A program made the position numbers and the translations under genes. Shown here one piece after another: positions 1-12,300 of a stretch of DNA of 64,000 nt. The stretch's first letter is position 1; each line of letters starts with the position of its first letter. Origin of the DNA: Paulownia fortunei (Eukaryota > Streptophyta > Magnoliopsida > Lamiales > Paulowniaceae); NCBI GenBank assembly GCA_019321725.1, contig JAGSPU010001569.1:186001-250000 (forward strand). The letters are read 5' to 3'. The notes below the pieces were generated by a model that was not told the origin of the DNA, made no database searches, and saw only the letters and a list, made by a program, of their open reading frames with translations.

Positions 1-1135
1 ATCTTCTCAGTCGAAATTGGGTCAGAAAGAGAAGTGGGGAAAGACGGAGGGTAGGGTTTCAAGGCAGGCCTGAGTTCCACTGAAAAGGGCTAGTTAGGGT
101 TAAAGGATCCGGTCAGTCCTCAGTTAAACTGAGTTTACACTTACACCCTGCTTATCTTTTTTCATTCTAAGAAATGATTTAATACATTTTCTCGGTATAT
201 CAAACAATAACTAAATATAATTAATAATTATATATTAACATATAGTACAAGATATATTTTAAGTAGAACTCCAAAATTTTCACTCTCACAAAATTTTAAG
301 ACATTAGTCTTAATTATATAGTAAAAGCCTCAATACTTTTTCGAATCCTAACTTGACCACACACAATTAAAAATTAAATTAAAGTACGACAAATAAAATT
401 TAAATTTCTTTTTAAATCTTCTTTTACAAAAAAAAAATTGCATATAAATTAAATCAAACTAGTTCCTATTGAACATGAAAACAACAAGTGATCAAAAACC
501 CTCATAATCCTTTAATCCAAATCCAAACACATCAATTATATGTTTCTCAAACCCCTTGAGAAGTTAGCTCACTAAGGCAGCTCTCTTGTTAACCCATAAT
601 TAGTTATTTTAATTTTATTAATATCAATGATAATTGGGCGGAAGAGGGGGCAACCCATTATTCTCCATATCAACATTGAAACAAATTAGGCCCATTAAAC
701 ATTAGCAAAACTGGACTGGAATGTTTGAAGCCTCAGTCCACTTCTGAGCCTACTAAACAATGGGCCCAATAATAACTCCACACCCAGCTAATATCATAAA
801 AACGGGAAGAGATGGAGATAAATACAATAAGCCCGGCCCATTTCTTTGAACTCTGAAGTAAGAATTTAGGATGACATTTAAAAATTATAAATTCACGTGC
901 ATACAGAAGATTAGATGCAATGAACCGACTGCCCTAACATAAATCAAAGTGAAAACCATAATAAAATGTATTTTTACGAAACCCCAAAAATCACAATCTA
1001 GTTAACTATGAATAACAAAACCTAGATTCTTGGGACAGCCATACGGGGATTCGTCTTTCCCTAACGGTATCTTTAACTGCTCCGAAGGGTGATTAATTCA
1101 TATTTTTCTACTTTCAATGGGTAAAAATTTATTAA
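1..1135. other. left-edge spacer, possible outer end of a leftward gene
   Basis: No coding region is recognisable. The first 120 bases are less AT-rich than what follows. Read on the minus strand they contain CCCTAAC/AAACCCTA-like words resembling telo-box motifs of plant housekeeping promoters, so they could be the 5' flank of a gene transcribed off the left edge. From about 130 onward the sequence is AT-rich, with no ORF of note. Confidence 0.3.
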
Positions 1136-2113
1136 TGATGGGCCGTATTTAAAAGCAAAGGCAAATGAGTAATTTTTCATTTAAAATTATTAAAAATAAT
1201 TAATAAGAGTTAATTTATAAAATAAAACAAATCATTTATCACAATATCTGCACTACGAGTTTAGTACAACTCATCATGTAATTTCACATCATTTAAAGTG
1301 TGTAATACAATAAGTACGACTCAGGCATGCCTTTTAATTTAACTATAAATACTCCTATATTCTATGATTAAAGATATATTTATCTATTACACTCTCGCTT
1401 TGAGCTCTATGCCTATTTTTCGTGGTGGAGACACTTCGCTGGCATAAGTCGAGGGAATAACTAACCTCCCCTTGGCCGACCCAATTTATGCCCGCGGGCC
1501 TCGACCAGGGTCAGCCGCAACATCAATGCTTTGGCGGGCGGTGACCAAGACAAGAAAGCCTCGACCAATAGCTAAGTCGAGGTTGCCTCAACCCCACCGA
1601 GCTAGCCTCGCCTCAACTCTACCAGTCTAGGGCAACGTGAGCACAGAAACGCATTCATCCCTTATATCAAAGGCGACAAACTCCCCAAATGTCATGAAGA
1701 CTTTGGTTCTGTTTTTGCATTCTATATAATATTTTACAGTATTTTAGGTAAAAAAAAAAAAAAATTCTTTAACTTCCAGACTACATCCTTAAAACGAGAG
1801 TACACCCAAGAGGGGTAGTGTGATGGGCCCTATTTATCAGCAATGGCAAGACACCATCCAAATTATGAAAAAATAATTAATAAGGTTGAATTCAAAAGAT
1901 AAAACGAGCATTTGATCACAATGCCTACGACTAGGCTTATGTGATACCTAAAATACGAGTATAGTACAGTTCACCATAATTTCACACCCATTAAAATTAT
2001 TATATAATAAGTATCTTACTATCAAGTTCAACTATGAAAACTTCTTTTATCTTATAGTGAAAGATATAATTTTCTATTACTCTCTTGATTCTAACTCCAT
2101 GTCTTTTATTTTT
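1136..2113. repeat. diverged ~290-bp direct repeat, LTR-like remnant
   Basis: Two related blocks in the same orientation start with TGATGGGCC at 1136 and 1821. They proceed in parallel through the same landmarks: AATAATTAATAAG, a TAGTACA..TCA segment, ATTTCACA, a run ending in AATAAGTA, AAAGATATA, CTATTACTCTC and an ATG-rich end near 1424 and 2113. The stretch between them (about 1430-1700) is notably GC-rich for this spacer and carries several CCTCGACC/GTCGAGG words. The spacing and TG start suggest degraded LTRs of a small retroelement. No primer-binding site, polypurine tract or gag/pol coding is visible, so an ordinary segmental duplication is an alternative. Confidence 0.45.
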
Positions 2114-5100
2114 TAAAGGCACGAAACTAATTTGGAAGGGTTTAGTCTGAAGACTCTCCGACTCCCATAATAAATCAGATACCTCAAATGTTTCGACAAA
2201 TTGAAGTTGACATTCTTCTCTCCAATGTGGATTTTTTTCCACATCAAGTAATGTTTAAAAAAGAAGAAGAAAAAGAATATTAGTGTTAGTTTTGTAGGGA
2301 CTATAACGTGTTCACCTTGCTTAGTCATGTATGCTGCATCAAAAAGTTAAATGCAATGTATCTGTGCGTGTCGTGAATCTTATTAATACTAGTAGTAACA
2401 GTAATAGTAGATAATGGTTAAACATAAAATATTTCTTTTGAAATGATACTGTTGCTTGATACAATGAATAACCGAAAGGTTTATTCCACCATGTGCATAA
2501 CCTACAAACTTAGCTATTATTGGAGCTTTAGAATCATAAACTTGTCTTATTTAAAATATTCCCACATATATTGAAGTAAACTAACAATTAAAATAATGTT
2601 TAATTATTTTTTTCTTTTTTCTTTAGTAAATTAATTTCATAATTTCTAGAAAATACTTTTGTGGTGATTCAACAATGGATGGCTGGTTACGTGTTTCATC
2701 TTCTGCTACTATTCCAATTAAGAACCTTGTTTTATTCTTAAGTTTTTTCTTGGTCAGAGATTATTCTATTTTTCTTCTAAATATTTGTCCCGAATGTAAT
2801 TGGACTTCTTATGATACGGGAATACACCTTTAAAAGACCAGGACAGCCCAAGAATTTTGCCTTATAACACACCCTTTTGTAAAAGTTGGAGACAAGCTAG
2901 ACAACCAAATATTAAAGAGAATAATAAAGATTTAGTGGTATCTCGTGCATTCTTTCAAAATGTCAATATATTTTTTTGGGATGCAGGAGAGAACCCTAAT
3001 AGTGGTAGCGACGGTGGTGGTGGTGGTGGTGGTGGTGGTGGTGGTTGGGGGGGGGTAGGTAGAGAAAGCCGTTCTTCAAATAATTTATCTTTATAGCAAA
3101 TATTGAAATTTTATTTGGATTGCAACGAGTCATCAATTAGATGTGAATATCATAATCAAATCTCCAATATATATAAATTTTTGTTGTATGATGATTAATA
3201 TTTAATAGTCTTGTAAAATTATCCAAAGCGGTACAAGTTTTTGGCTTAGTGTCTCTCTTATTTTTCTGTTGCTCTAACTGCAACCATATTGTATATTTTA
3301 AAATATTGTTATGTCTTTATCATGAAATGACAAATAGTATGATGCTTCCTAGAAATAATTTGGTCCTTCATGATGTTGATATGGGGGCAAAAGTACAAAA
3401 TCAAAAGCTGTAAGCTTATGAAAAGTCAAACCATTTCATGACCTTTGTAATTAATTATATTGTTTAGTTTCATTTTTGTACAACTCTGCCAACAGTAAAC
3501 ACTTCAAAATTGGGATTGGGCTTTGCCAATCTAAAATTAGTCCTAAAATTAGCCAAATATGTAGCAAATTTTTCATTGAGTGCTTGAGATATGGGAAAAA
3601 TAGTAGTTGATTTTTGGACTAGTGAGGTCTTGATAGTCGCTATCGGGTAATATGTTTATCTCTTGTAATTCTTACATAAAATTTATTTGGATGATATGAT
3701 TATAAAATCGATTGAAAATTATGCAAGTATTCATTTCCTAATTATGAAAAAAAAAAGTCGAAGTCTCTAATTAAATGTCATTTACTAATTCCAATTTGAA
3801 TTATTTAATAAGATAATTACAAGAACTACATTTAAATTAAAAAGGACAAAACAATTTTTCATTTTATTCATATTCTTGTTATTTGAGCCAACATTTGAAG
3901 CCTAAAAATTAAGAAGTATGCACCATATTGAGAAATATTAGATTCCCAATTTCCTAATCCATTTTACCCTTAAAAAATTAGTATTCATCAAGAAATAATT
4001 CAATTATCTTTACAGAGCCTCGGTATTCTTAAAAGAAAACAAAAATAATAAAATAAAAATTGTTACCCCTCATATAAATTCCACCTCCTAAAGCCCTTTT
4101 CTATATCACAACATACTCATATGTCAATTACACTTGGCAATTAATTGGATTCAGACAAATTAGCCTAAAATTACGATATTTTTCCTATTTCTCATGTAAG
4201 AAACAATGGGGCAATTTGTGAAAGACATCAAAATATGATTTCACTATTCATAAGTCAACAATCCACACGAGAAATGCCGCAAAGTCTTTCATTTATTAGT
4301 TCAAGAAGTCAAAGAAATTAAGAAAGTGGAGCTTCCTTAACAAAAGGGGTCTAATGCTATTTTCATTACACGTTGCAAAAGTTTTTGGGACCGCACTAGA
4401 TTTAAAACGTGTTTGTGCCTAACGTAAATGTCAATGACCAACTGGAGAAAAATGGTTGACTGCATGGCAGCAGGTACTAACCTCTACATATTTTCAGACG
4501 TGATAGAAAAATAAAATTTTCAATCCTCAGAATATTGCATACAAAGATTGGCACAGGTATAGGTATAGCTTTCTTTAGTACTGAAGGGGTGAGATATTGA
4601 AGTTCTAGAAGTTAATTTGGGTAATACTCAATTTAAAATGATGGTCAATTTTTTTGTGATTGGGTGTGTATCATTCACATGAAGGGTAACGGTAATTTTA
4701 ATAAATTCAAAATATTTCGATCGTATAGGAATGTTCTAGAGGCAGTGTATAGTGAGCTTATAAGTTTTTGTTTTTTTTTAAGTGAAACGAATTGATTACA
4801 TCATCATATTAGGTATATTAGGAATTGATTTCATATGATTTTTCATGATCAATTAATTAAAATGAATAATAAAACAACAATAATCACATAAAAAGATTAA
4901 AAAGTATATTTCAGAGTTTTAAGAACAAGGTGAAGCTCTTCAAGATAAATTTAATTGATGCTATTATTTAATTATTGAGTGATAATGAAAGTCTTTGCAA
5001 ACACTCGACGGTATAAATAAAAAATTTAAGTTAAATGAGTCAGAAATTCAAATTCTCACAAAAAAAATTAACTCACTAAATTATAAATTTTCTCTAAATT

Positions 5101-6326
5101 GGCTAAATACACAATTAGGCGATAGTGAGGCAATAATATACATCGAAAATTAAGTGAAAATCAAAAATTCGATCAAAATTATGATCAAGTTATGCAAGTA
5201 AAAATGTAAAATAACGTCTTTTGTAATTTTCACACTTTCAACTCTTAAAGAGTCTTTTCCTCCAATAAATATTGGCTAGAAGAGGCTTTTTTTTTTTTTT
5301 TTTTAATTCTCCCTTTGGTTTATTTGAACTAAACCAAGAAACCTTCATCTTGTTCTTCATCCACTGTTGATTAACTTAGGAGAGAGGAAAAAAAAAAATG
5401 TTGGTTAACGTAGGTGTTTCCTTACAACTGAATTCAAATAAATTTCAGCGTGAACATTGTAAAATAAGCTTTTATAAAGCAAATACATGCAAATATTTGA
5501 TGTAAAGTGTGACACCTTCTATTTAAATGAAACAGCACGCTTTGGCATATATATATGACCAAATTTGGTTACTGCAAAATGATATAGAAAATTTATTAAA
5601 CAAATGATTTTAGGTTTTCAAAAACCAATCGGATCAAATCTTGTAACTTCATACAGAAAAAAATAACAAGAAAAAAAAGTCATAGTTGTAATCCTTAGTT
5701 AAGGATGGGAAGGAATGTATATTATGAATATTTTTAAATTAAAATAAAAAAATTGATCTAAAAATACAAAGATGGATTACATTCTGCCTCATAAATATAT
5801 GAGTATAATACAAATGTAAACGATTGGATGAGAAAAAAATACAACTTATTTTATCTATTTTTATATGTTTAGTGCTTGTATTCATTACTCAAATATGCAA
5901 AAATTATTTTCACTACCTATTTAATTTGCAACAATGACACAATGTGGAGATAAGTATTTACAATTGATTAACATTTTTACAAATGACTTACATCTTAAAT
6001 TATATAGTATTTCATTAATTTTTGTAACTGATTTTTATATAATTTTTAGGTTTGAAATTATTTGATAAATGGAGTATTACTTGCCAACTATAATAATTAA
6101 TATGTATAATATGTTATTAAATGGATTGAATAAAAAAAAATTCAAATTATGTGTGGAGAATGTGAATATTTTTTATTTATTTATATATACATATATATAT
6201 TATACAGGTATAATACGAGTTTTCAATGTAAATGGTAACTCGATCGGTCAATGGTTGGTATAATAAGTACGAATTAGGTAATAAAATCATATTTCAATAA
6301 GAAAAAAAAAACCTATAAATTATAAA
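2114..6326. other. AT-rich spacer, no gene seen
   Basis: There is no supported coding region, only short AT-driven ORFs. It includes a GGT-repeat tract at about 3012-3056 (listed separately), a T-run at about 5288-5304 and scattered A/T homopolymers. Confidence 0.6.
3012..3056 (+). repeat. (GGT)n microsatellite running into a G-run
   Basis: About eleven consecutive GGT/TGG units are followed by a run of nine or ten G residues. The plus strand is G-rich enough for G-quadruplex formation. A short ORF reads through it as poly-glycine but has no other coding character. Confidence 0.85.
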
Positions 6327-6926
6327 GAGTTAAGTCAACTTTGCCCTTGAACCATTTCCAACAATAACATAAAGGACGCCCCTTCATTTTTCTAATTGCA
6401 CCACTGTGCCCCCTCAAACTCTTGAAGATACTTTAGTCATCAATTTTTTTAAGCTGTGAATTTAAAGACAAAAAGAAATAAAGAAGAAAATGAGTTAAAA
6501 ATAAAACAAAAGAGTAGTATTATTTGTAATGAGGACAATATTTTATTTAGTGTTTTTATTACAAAACTATTGAATTTCATGACTTTATACATAATTAAAA
6601 TTTAATTAATAAAATCAGTTTCATATCAAATTCTCTTAACACACGAAGAGAATTAGTGTCCTGATATCTATATGATTAAGGTTTATGATATGGTTAACAA
6701 GAGGTTGAAGGGGAGGAAAAGATGAAGGTAAGAGGAGTGATTTTCTTTCTTTCCTTCTTTTTATTTTCCTTCTCTTTCGTTTTTTACATTAATTGTTAAG
6801 GGCATATTTGTAAATTAATTTGCAATACTTATTTAAACTTAGTGATTGAATATTTTGAACAATTAGTTAAAGGGACAAAATGATATAATATAAAGATCGA
6901 AGGTATACACAATACTCGACTCAAGA
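6327..6926. mobile_element. TIR-type non-autonomous element relic (Mutator-like?)
   Basis: The left end begins GAGTTAAGTCAACTTTGCCC. The right end, reverse-complemented, begins GAGTCGAGTATTGTGTATAC and continues to a TTTTGTCCCTTT segment, giving an imperfect long inverted repeat around about 600 bp of AT-rich DNA without coding capacity. This layout is typical of decayed MULE-type MITEs in plants. Target-site duplication could not be established, so the boundaries are approximate. Confidence 0.35.
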
Positions 6927-6929
6927 TGA

Positions 6930-7585
6930 ATTTATAAAAATTTGTTTGAACACGGATCATTAAACATAACATACTAAGTTTAAACAAATTTGAAATTGGA
7001 GCAAAATTCGACTTAATTAATAAAAAATAATAAAAAAATATTAATTTTTTGTTTTTTTTAGTAAAATTTTAATAAACTAAAAATTCGATACGTTAAAATG
7101 GTGAACGATTCGGTTCAGTTATTATCGATTTTTTTTTTTTTTTTTGTTAACCAAATTCAATAATTTGGAATCGTTGATTGCTCCTGGTGATTAATTATTT
7201 TTTAAAGATCATAACTGTGTTTTTAATATTTTTATGGAATTTTTTAATTTAATTTACGTATCAAAATTTTATTTTCAATCAAATTCGTTTGGTTAACCAA
7301 ACTGTAAATTAACCCTACAATTTAATGCAAGAGCAATAAATAGAACAAAATCAAAACTCCTAGTTAAAGTCAGTGGTCATAAAAACTTGCAGTACTTTCT
7401 CTCTCATACTCCTTTTTAACTCTTTTTTAACATTTGTGAAGTTTAAAGAACCTTTTTCTAGGCAGTCACCATATTTCCCCTTTCCCCAAAGATTTTTATC
7501 TTCAAAGAAGCCAACCCCTCACCTTCGCACATGTCTACAATTAATATATGAATATAATAAATGTTTTCTTCTTTCTCTATCTACA
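6930..7585. other. AT-rich spacer upstream of EIN2
   Basis: It contains a T-run at about 7131-7146 and words such as GATTCGGTTCAGTT and TTGGTTAACCAAAC that recur in decayed plant repeats. The last part leads into the pyrimidine-rich start of the EIN2 leader. No coding region is recognised. Confidence 0.45.
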
Positions 7586-7589
7586 CTTC

Positions 7590-9352
7590 CCAGCTCACAC
7601 TCTTCTCTATCTCTATCTCTATCTCTATCTCTATCTCTTTCTGTATCTATACGTGTATCTATAGCTTGCTTCTCTCTTCTCATTCAGTAAATAATATCAA
7701 TTAACGCGTGGCTTTCTTGAAAGCCTCTGATCTAAACTCTGAGCACGCACAACCAAAGAGGGACGCGAAAAGGTAAAAAATAAGCGAATACAATAATAAA
7801 GTAGAGAGAGATAGATAAATAAACCCTAATAGTATATGCTCGCCTTGGTCCAATCTCTGTACTGAGTACGCGGTTAATTGTGTATAATGCGTATGCTTAC
7901 TGTTTTTTCTTTTGTATGTGTACGGATTTACAGCTTATTTTCTGCATATTGGTTGCTAATCAGCTTCAGATCCATTGAAGGGTGTGTTGAATTATCTGCG
8001 TGATTTCTATGATTATTGGTGTTGAATGGAAGATTTTAGCGCCTCTTGTGGGTTTTCGGATTCAGAGGGTTGTTTGATGAATTAGGGTTTTCTGGGGCTT
8101 CTTTGTCGTTTGTGTGATTTTGTGGTGGTATTGATCATGATGTGAAGATCTGTTAGGTGTGACGTGTGGTGTTGTTTGCCATTTGTTGAATTTCCTGTTT
8201 GTGCTGCAATTGTCATTAATTAAGTTGTTGATTTCCATTTTGGAATATTTTTTTCATTAGCTGGTATGTTCAAAATTCTGAATTAATGGTTATGGAGATT
8301 ACTAGTTTGTTTTTGCTTTTAGTTGGGGTGTTTGCTTTTTAGACTTGCAGATATACACATGTACTTGAGTTTTTGGTGGTTTATGGATTCTATTCTGAGT
8401 GGCCAGTTTCTTATTGTTGTTCATATTACTTATGATTAAGAGTTTTGTTGATGGTGAACCTGTTGAATTTAGCATGATTCCTGATATGTCTTAATGGGGT
8501 TTTAATTCATTTGTTAGGTAGCCTTATAGCATCATGGGATTGGGGTTGGAAATTCTTAAACCATGTGGAAAAGAAAGCAATTAGTTCCAATAATGAGATT
8601 TTGAGATTCAAATGTAACATTTGGAAAATTTATGAAGCATTTTGAATGATTGTATTTACTAATCTACTTATTCCTTAAATGACATTGAATGTTGAAGTGT
8701 GAGACTGCTAGAACCATTATTTTTTTGCTGTATATAACACTTGAACATGTTAAGATGCTAAAAAATGTAGAGATTGTTTATGTGCTGAATATCATATTTA
8801 TCTCTGAAGTTGTTTCATTGTATCAGGATTGTCAAAGTGCAGCTCCACAGAGAAGTGTTTCAGCACTGTGTACCTTCTTGGAGTGTGTTTTTGTTTATTT
8901 TTGTACTACTAGGGGCAAAAATTCGACTCAATCAAAACTCTTCTCATGTCCAAGCTATGAGAAAGATCTGATAGTACAGATCAACTCTTTGAATATGAAC
9001 TCGATTAAGGATTGGCATGAAGATGGTTTTGGTTGGAGTATTACTTGTGTCAAGGTTCTGCTTTGTCAACAATTACTAACCAAGCAACACTGGAATGGGG
9101 AAGAATGAATACACATGCTAAGTTGTGGACTGGCTTTCTTGTATGATGATGAAGTTATATTATTTAGTTTCCCTCGAATACTCAGAGGATTTCCTGATTA
9201 ATTCCGCACACAGGTCCTTTTTAAGGTGGATTTTGTTGTGAGGCAGAATGTAATTGAGCTTGGTAATGTTCGGCACATTTTGCACCTGCTTGAAAGTGTC
9301 TACTATCAGAGGATAATGCTGTTCTTCTTTTATTTTTGAATATAAAAAACAA
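7590..9352 (+). promoter_or_regulatory. EIN2 5' leader region with probable leader intron and uORFs
   Basis: The CT-rich tract marks the probable transcript start region. A plausible first untranslated exon ends at GAAAAG|GTAAAA near 7771, with an acceptor at TATCAG|GATTG near 8826; the T-rich DNA between them has intron character. From about 8827 to the start codon at 9353 the leader contains several upstream ATGs. One is a very short uORF at about 8946 and another is a 37-codon uORF at 8995-9108. The exon borders are inferred by eye. Long intron-containing leaders are common for EIN2 genes. Confidence 0.5.
7605..7640 (+). repeat. (CTCTAT)n microsatellite in the EIN2 leader/promoter
   Basis: There are about five to six tandem CTCTAT hexamers within a longer CT-rich tract. 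Pyrimidine-rich tracts are common in plant 5' untranslated leaders, which fits its place upstream of EIN2. It is a likely length-polymorphic site. Confidence 0.8.
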
Positions 9353-12300
9353 ATGGAATCTGAGACATTGATAACTGATTATCAGCCAAGCACTAGAGAG
9401 CGGGTGCTTGCTGCTGTTGGGCCGGTACTTTGGATTGCTATTAGCTATGTAGACCCTGGAAAGTGGGCTGCAGCTGTAGAGGGGGGTTCTCGGTTTGGTT
9501 TTGATTTGTCTTTACTTGTGCTTATTATAAACTGTGCCGCTATTTTATGTCAGTACCTGTCTGCCCGCGTAGCCATTGCCACTGGGAAAAATCTTGCACA
9601 GGTGGTTATTTTCCTTCAACATTTTCTTTCTCATGAGGCGCATTCATTTTTTGGTGGCATTATTTTTCATCTTCTTTAAATTAAAATTTGAATTAATCCA
9701 TAGTGATCATGCCAAGTGCATACTTAAGATATATTATAATGTTGTCAGTCTGCTTGCTTGAAAGTTTAAGTGGGCCTCTCTCTCTCACTAGTTGGTGATC
9801 TCGATAATATGATTATTATCTAACTAGGTGTATGCAACTTACACATGTTCTCTTAGTTTTAGAGACTCTCGTGCTCTGCTCCCATGCTTCCTTCTAATTA
9901 TTCATTTACTTCTGTATTATATCAAACTTCTATGTTGTGCTATCTTTTGAGACTCTCTTATGCTATATAAACTCCGAAAAAATGTGAACTCATTGTTCTT
10001 GATGATGTCATAGATTTGCAGCGAGGAATATGATGATGTGACATGCGTACTTTTAGGAATTCAGGCAGAGATCTCAATGATTATGTTAGATCTCACAATG
10101 GTAATTTTACTCTTTTGGAAACCATTTGAAGTCAGTTGTTTCTTCCAATATACTGTGTTTTTCTAATTGTAGAAATGATTGTTCTGGTAGGTTCTGGGCA
10201 CTGCTTATGGCCTTAATGCTGTCTTTGGAATCGACCTACTTAATTGTGTTTTTGTAACTGGCTTTGATGCTGTTCTATTTCCATTTCTTGCTAGCCTCCT
10301 TGTAAGTTTATCCGGTCCATTTTGTCACAATCTGTTACTTAGATTGGTGCAGATATTAGTTATAGTGCGACTGCTTTTTTTCAGGGAAATCCAAAAGCAA
10401 AGATCTTATCGATATGCTTGACATGCTTTATATTAGCATCGTATGTTTCTGGAGTGCTAACAAGTCAACCAGAAATCTCACTCTCCGTTGGTGGGATGCT
10501 TAATAAGCTAACTGGGGAAAATGCATACGCGTTGATGAGTGTTCTTGGAGCAAATATTATGCCCCACAACTTTTATCTCCATTCTTATATTGTACAGGTC
10601 TCTAATATCTCTGGCTCTTACAGAATCACCTTTTTTTAAAATATATGCTTTGAGCCCACTGGCACTTTCTACTACACTGCTCTAATGTCTAAATCTTCTA
10701 ACATGTTTGTCATTGGTTTTAATTTCCTAGTTTTGTGAACTTTTGTTGGTTTTATTTCCCTAATTTGTGAACCTCTGCCGATTGTCCTTCAATTCTTTTG
10801 CAGCAAGATCAGGGGCAAACAAATGTTTCTAAAGGGGCATTGTGTCATGACCATTTTTGCCACTTTATGCATCTTTAGTGGCATTTTCCTGGTCAACTGT
10901 ATGCTAATGAACTTGGCAGCCAATGTGTTCTATAGTAGTGGACTCATTTCGCCCACTTTACAGGATGCATTGTCATTGCTGGATCAGGTTGGTGTTGGAT
11001 ATGCTAAATGGTGATTTATCCATTGTTTAAATGCATTTTGCAGTTTTCTGGTGTCTTCCAAGTAGTAGTGAGATTTTCTGGATGATGATGCAGGGATTTA
11101 GGAGTTCCTTAGCTTCAATTGCTTTAGTATTCATTATGTTTTTCTCCAATCAACTAGTAGCAGTAACATGGAGTCTTGGAAGACAAGTGACCCCCCATGA
11201 TTTGTTCAGATTGGAGATTCCTGGTTGGCTTCATCGTGCTACAATCAGAATAATTGCCATCATTCCAGCGCTCTTGTGTGTTTGGAATTCAGGAGCTGAA
11301 GGTATATTTCAACTCCTGATCTTTACACAGGTCGTGGTTGCTCTTCTACTTCCATCTTCTGTTATCCCCCTATTTCGAGTTGCTTCCTCCAGATCAATTA
11401 TGGGTGCCTACAGAATTTCTCATCTGGTGGAATTCTTAGCTTTATTCTCCTTTGTTGGAATGCTGGGGCTAAAGATTGTGTTTGTCATAGAATTGGTATT
11501 CGGCAGTAGTGACTGGGTTATTAGTTTAAAGTGGAACATTGGGAGTACTGTGCCTATTTCATATCTTATTCTTCTGATAGCTGCTTTTGCCTCCATGTGT
11601 TTGATGCTTTGGCTGGCAACCACTCCATTGAAGTCTGCAAGTTCTGGGGTAGATACACAGGCATTGAAGTGGGACAGAAACGCCGCTATGACCGGGTCAT
11701 CTATAGAGAGAGACCCAACTGAAATTAGTGAAGTCCAACATCAATCAGATAAGTGTATGGAAAAGCAGGAACCTGTCTTTTCTTTGCAGAAATCCTTTGG
11801 AAACCTTCAAAACTTATCAACTCCATCTCCTGATCTGAATTTGCCTGAAACGCTTTTGGATTCTGAGATCAATCTTCATTTGACTACTATTCAGGAGAAT
11901 AAATCTGAGATCACATTCTCAAAGCCTGCGATAGGCAACCCTGAGGAATCTGCAACCATTTCCGAATTTGTCTTGCCTGAATCTGGCGAGGTTGATAAAA
12001 GTGAATCCCTGGATGACGTCACGTTGAGCACTGAAGCAAAAGACACGGTGGAGAAGACATTGAAAATTGAGGGAGATGTGCAGAATGAGAAGGACGACGA
12101 AGGAGATCCTTGGGAGCCTGAAGGATTGACTAAAGATGTTTCTGAGAGCAGCCAGTCTTTGACATCTGAGGGTCCAGGATCATTTAAAAATCTTAGGGGA
12201 AAAATTGATGATGTGGGAAGTGGTGCAGGAAGTCTTTCAAGATTAGCAGGATTAGGCCGTGCTGCAAGGCGCCAGTTAACTGCAATTCTTGATGAATTCT

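Noticed and set aside
2857..3096. 79-codon ORF with poly-glycine
   Set aside because: The glycine run is just the GGT microsatellite. There is no other coding character and no homologue I recognise.
8689..9108. 139-codon ORF upstream of EIN2
   Set aside because: It begins in probable intron sequence and has no recognisable domain. It is better explained as leader sequence containing uORFs.
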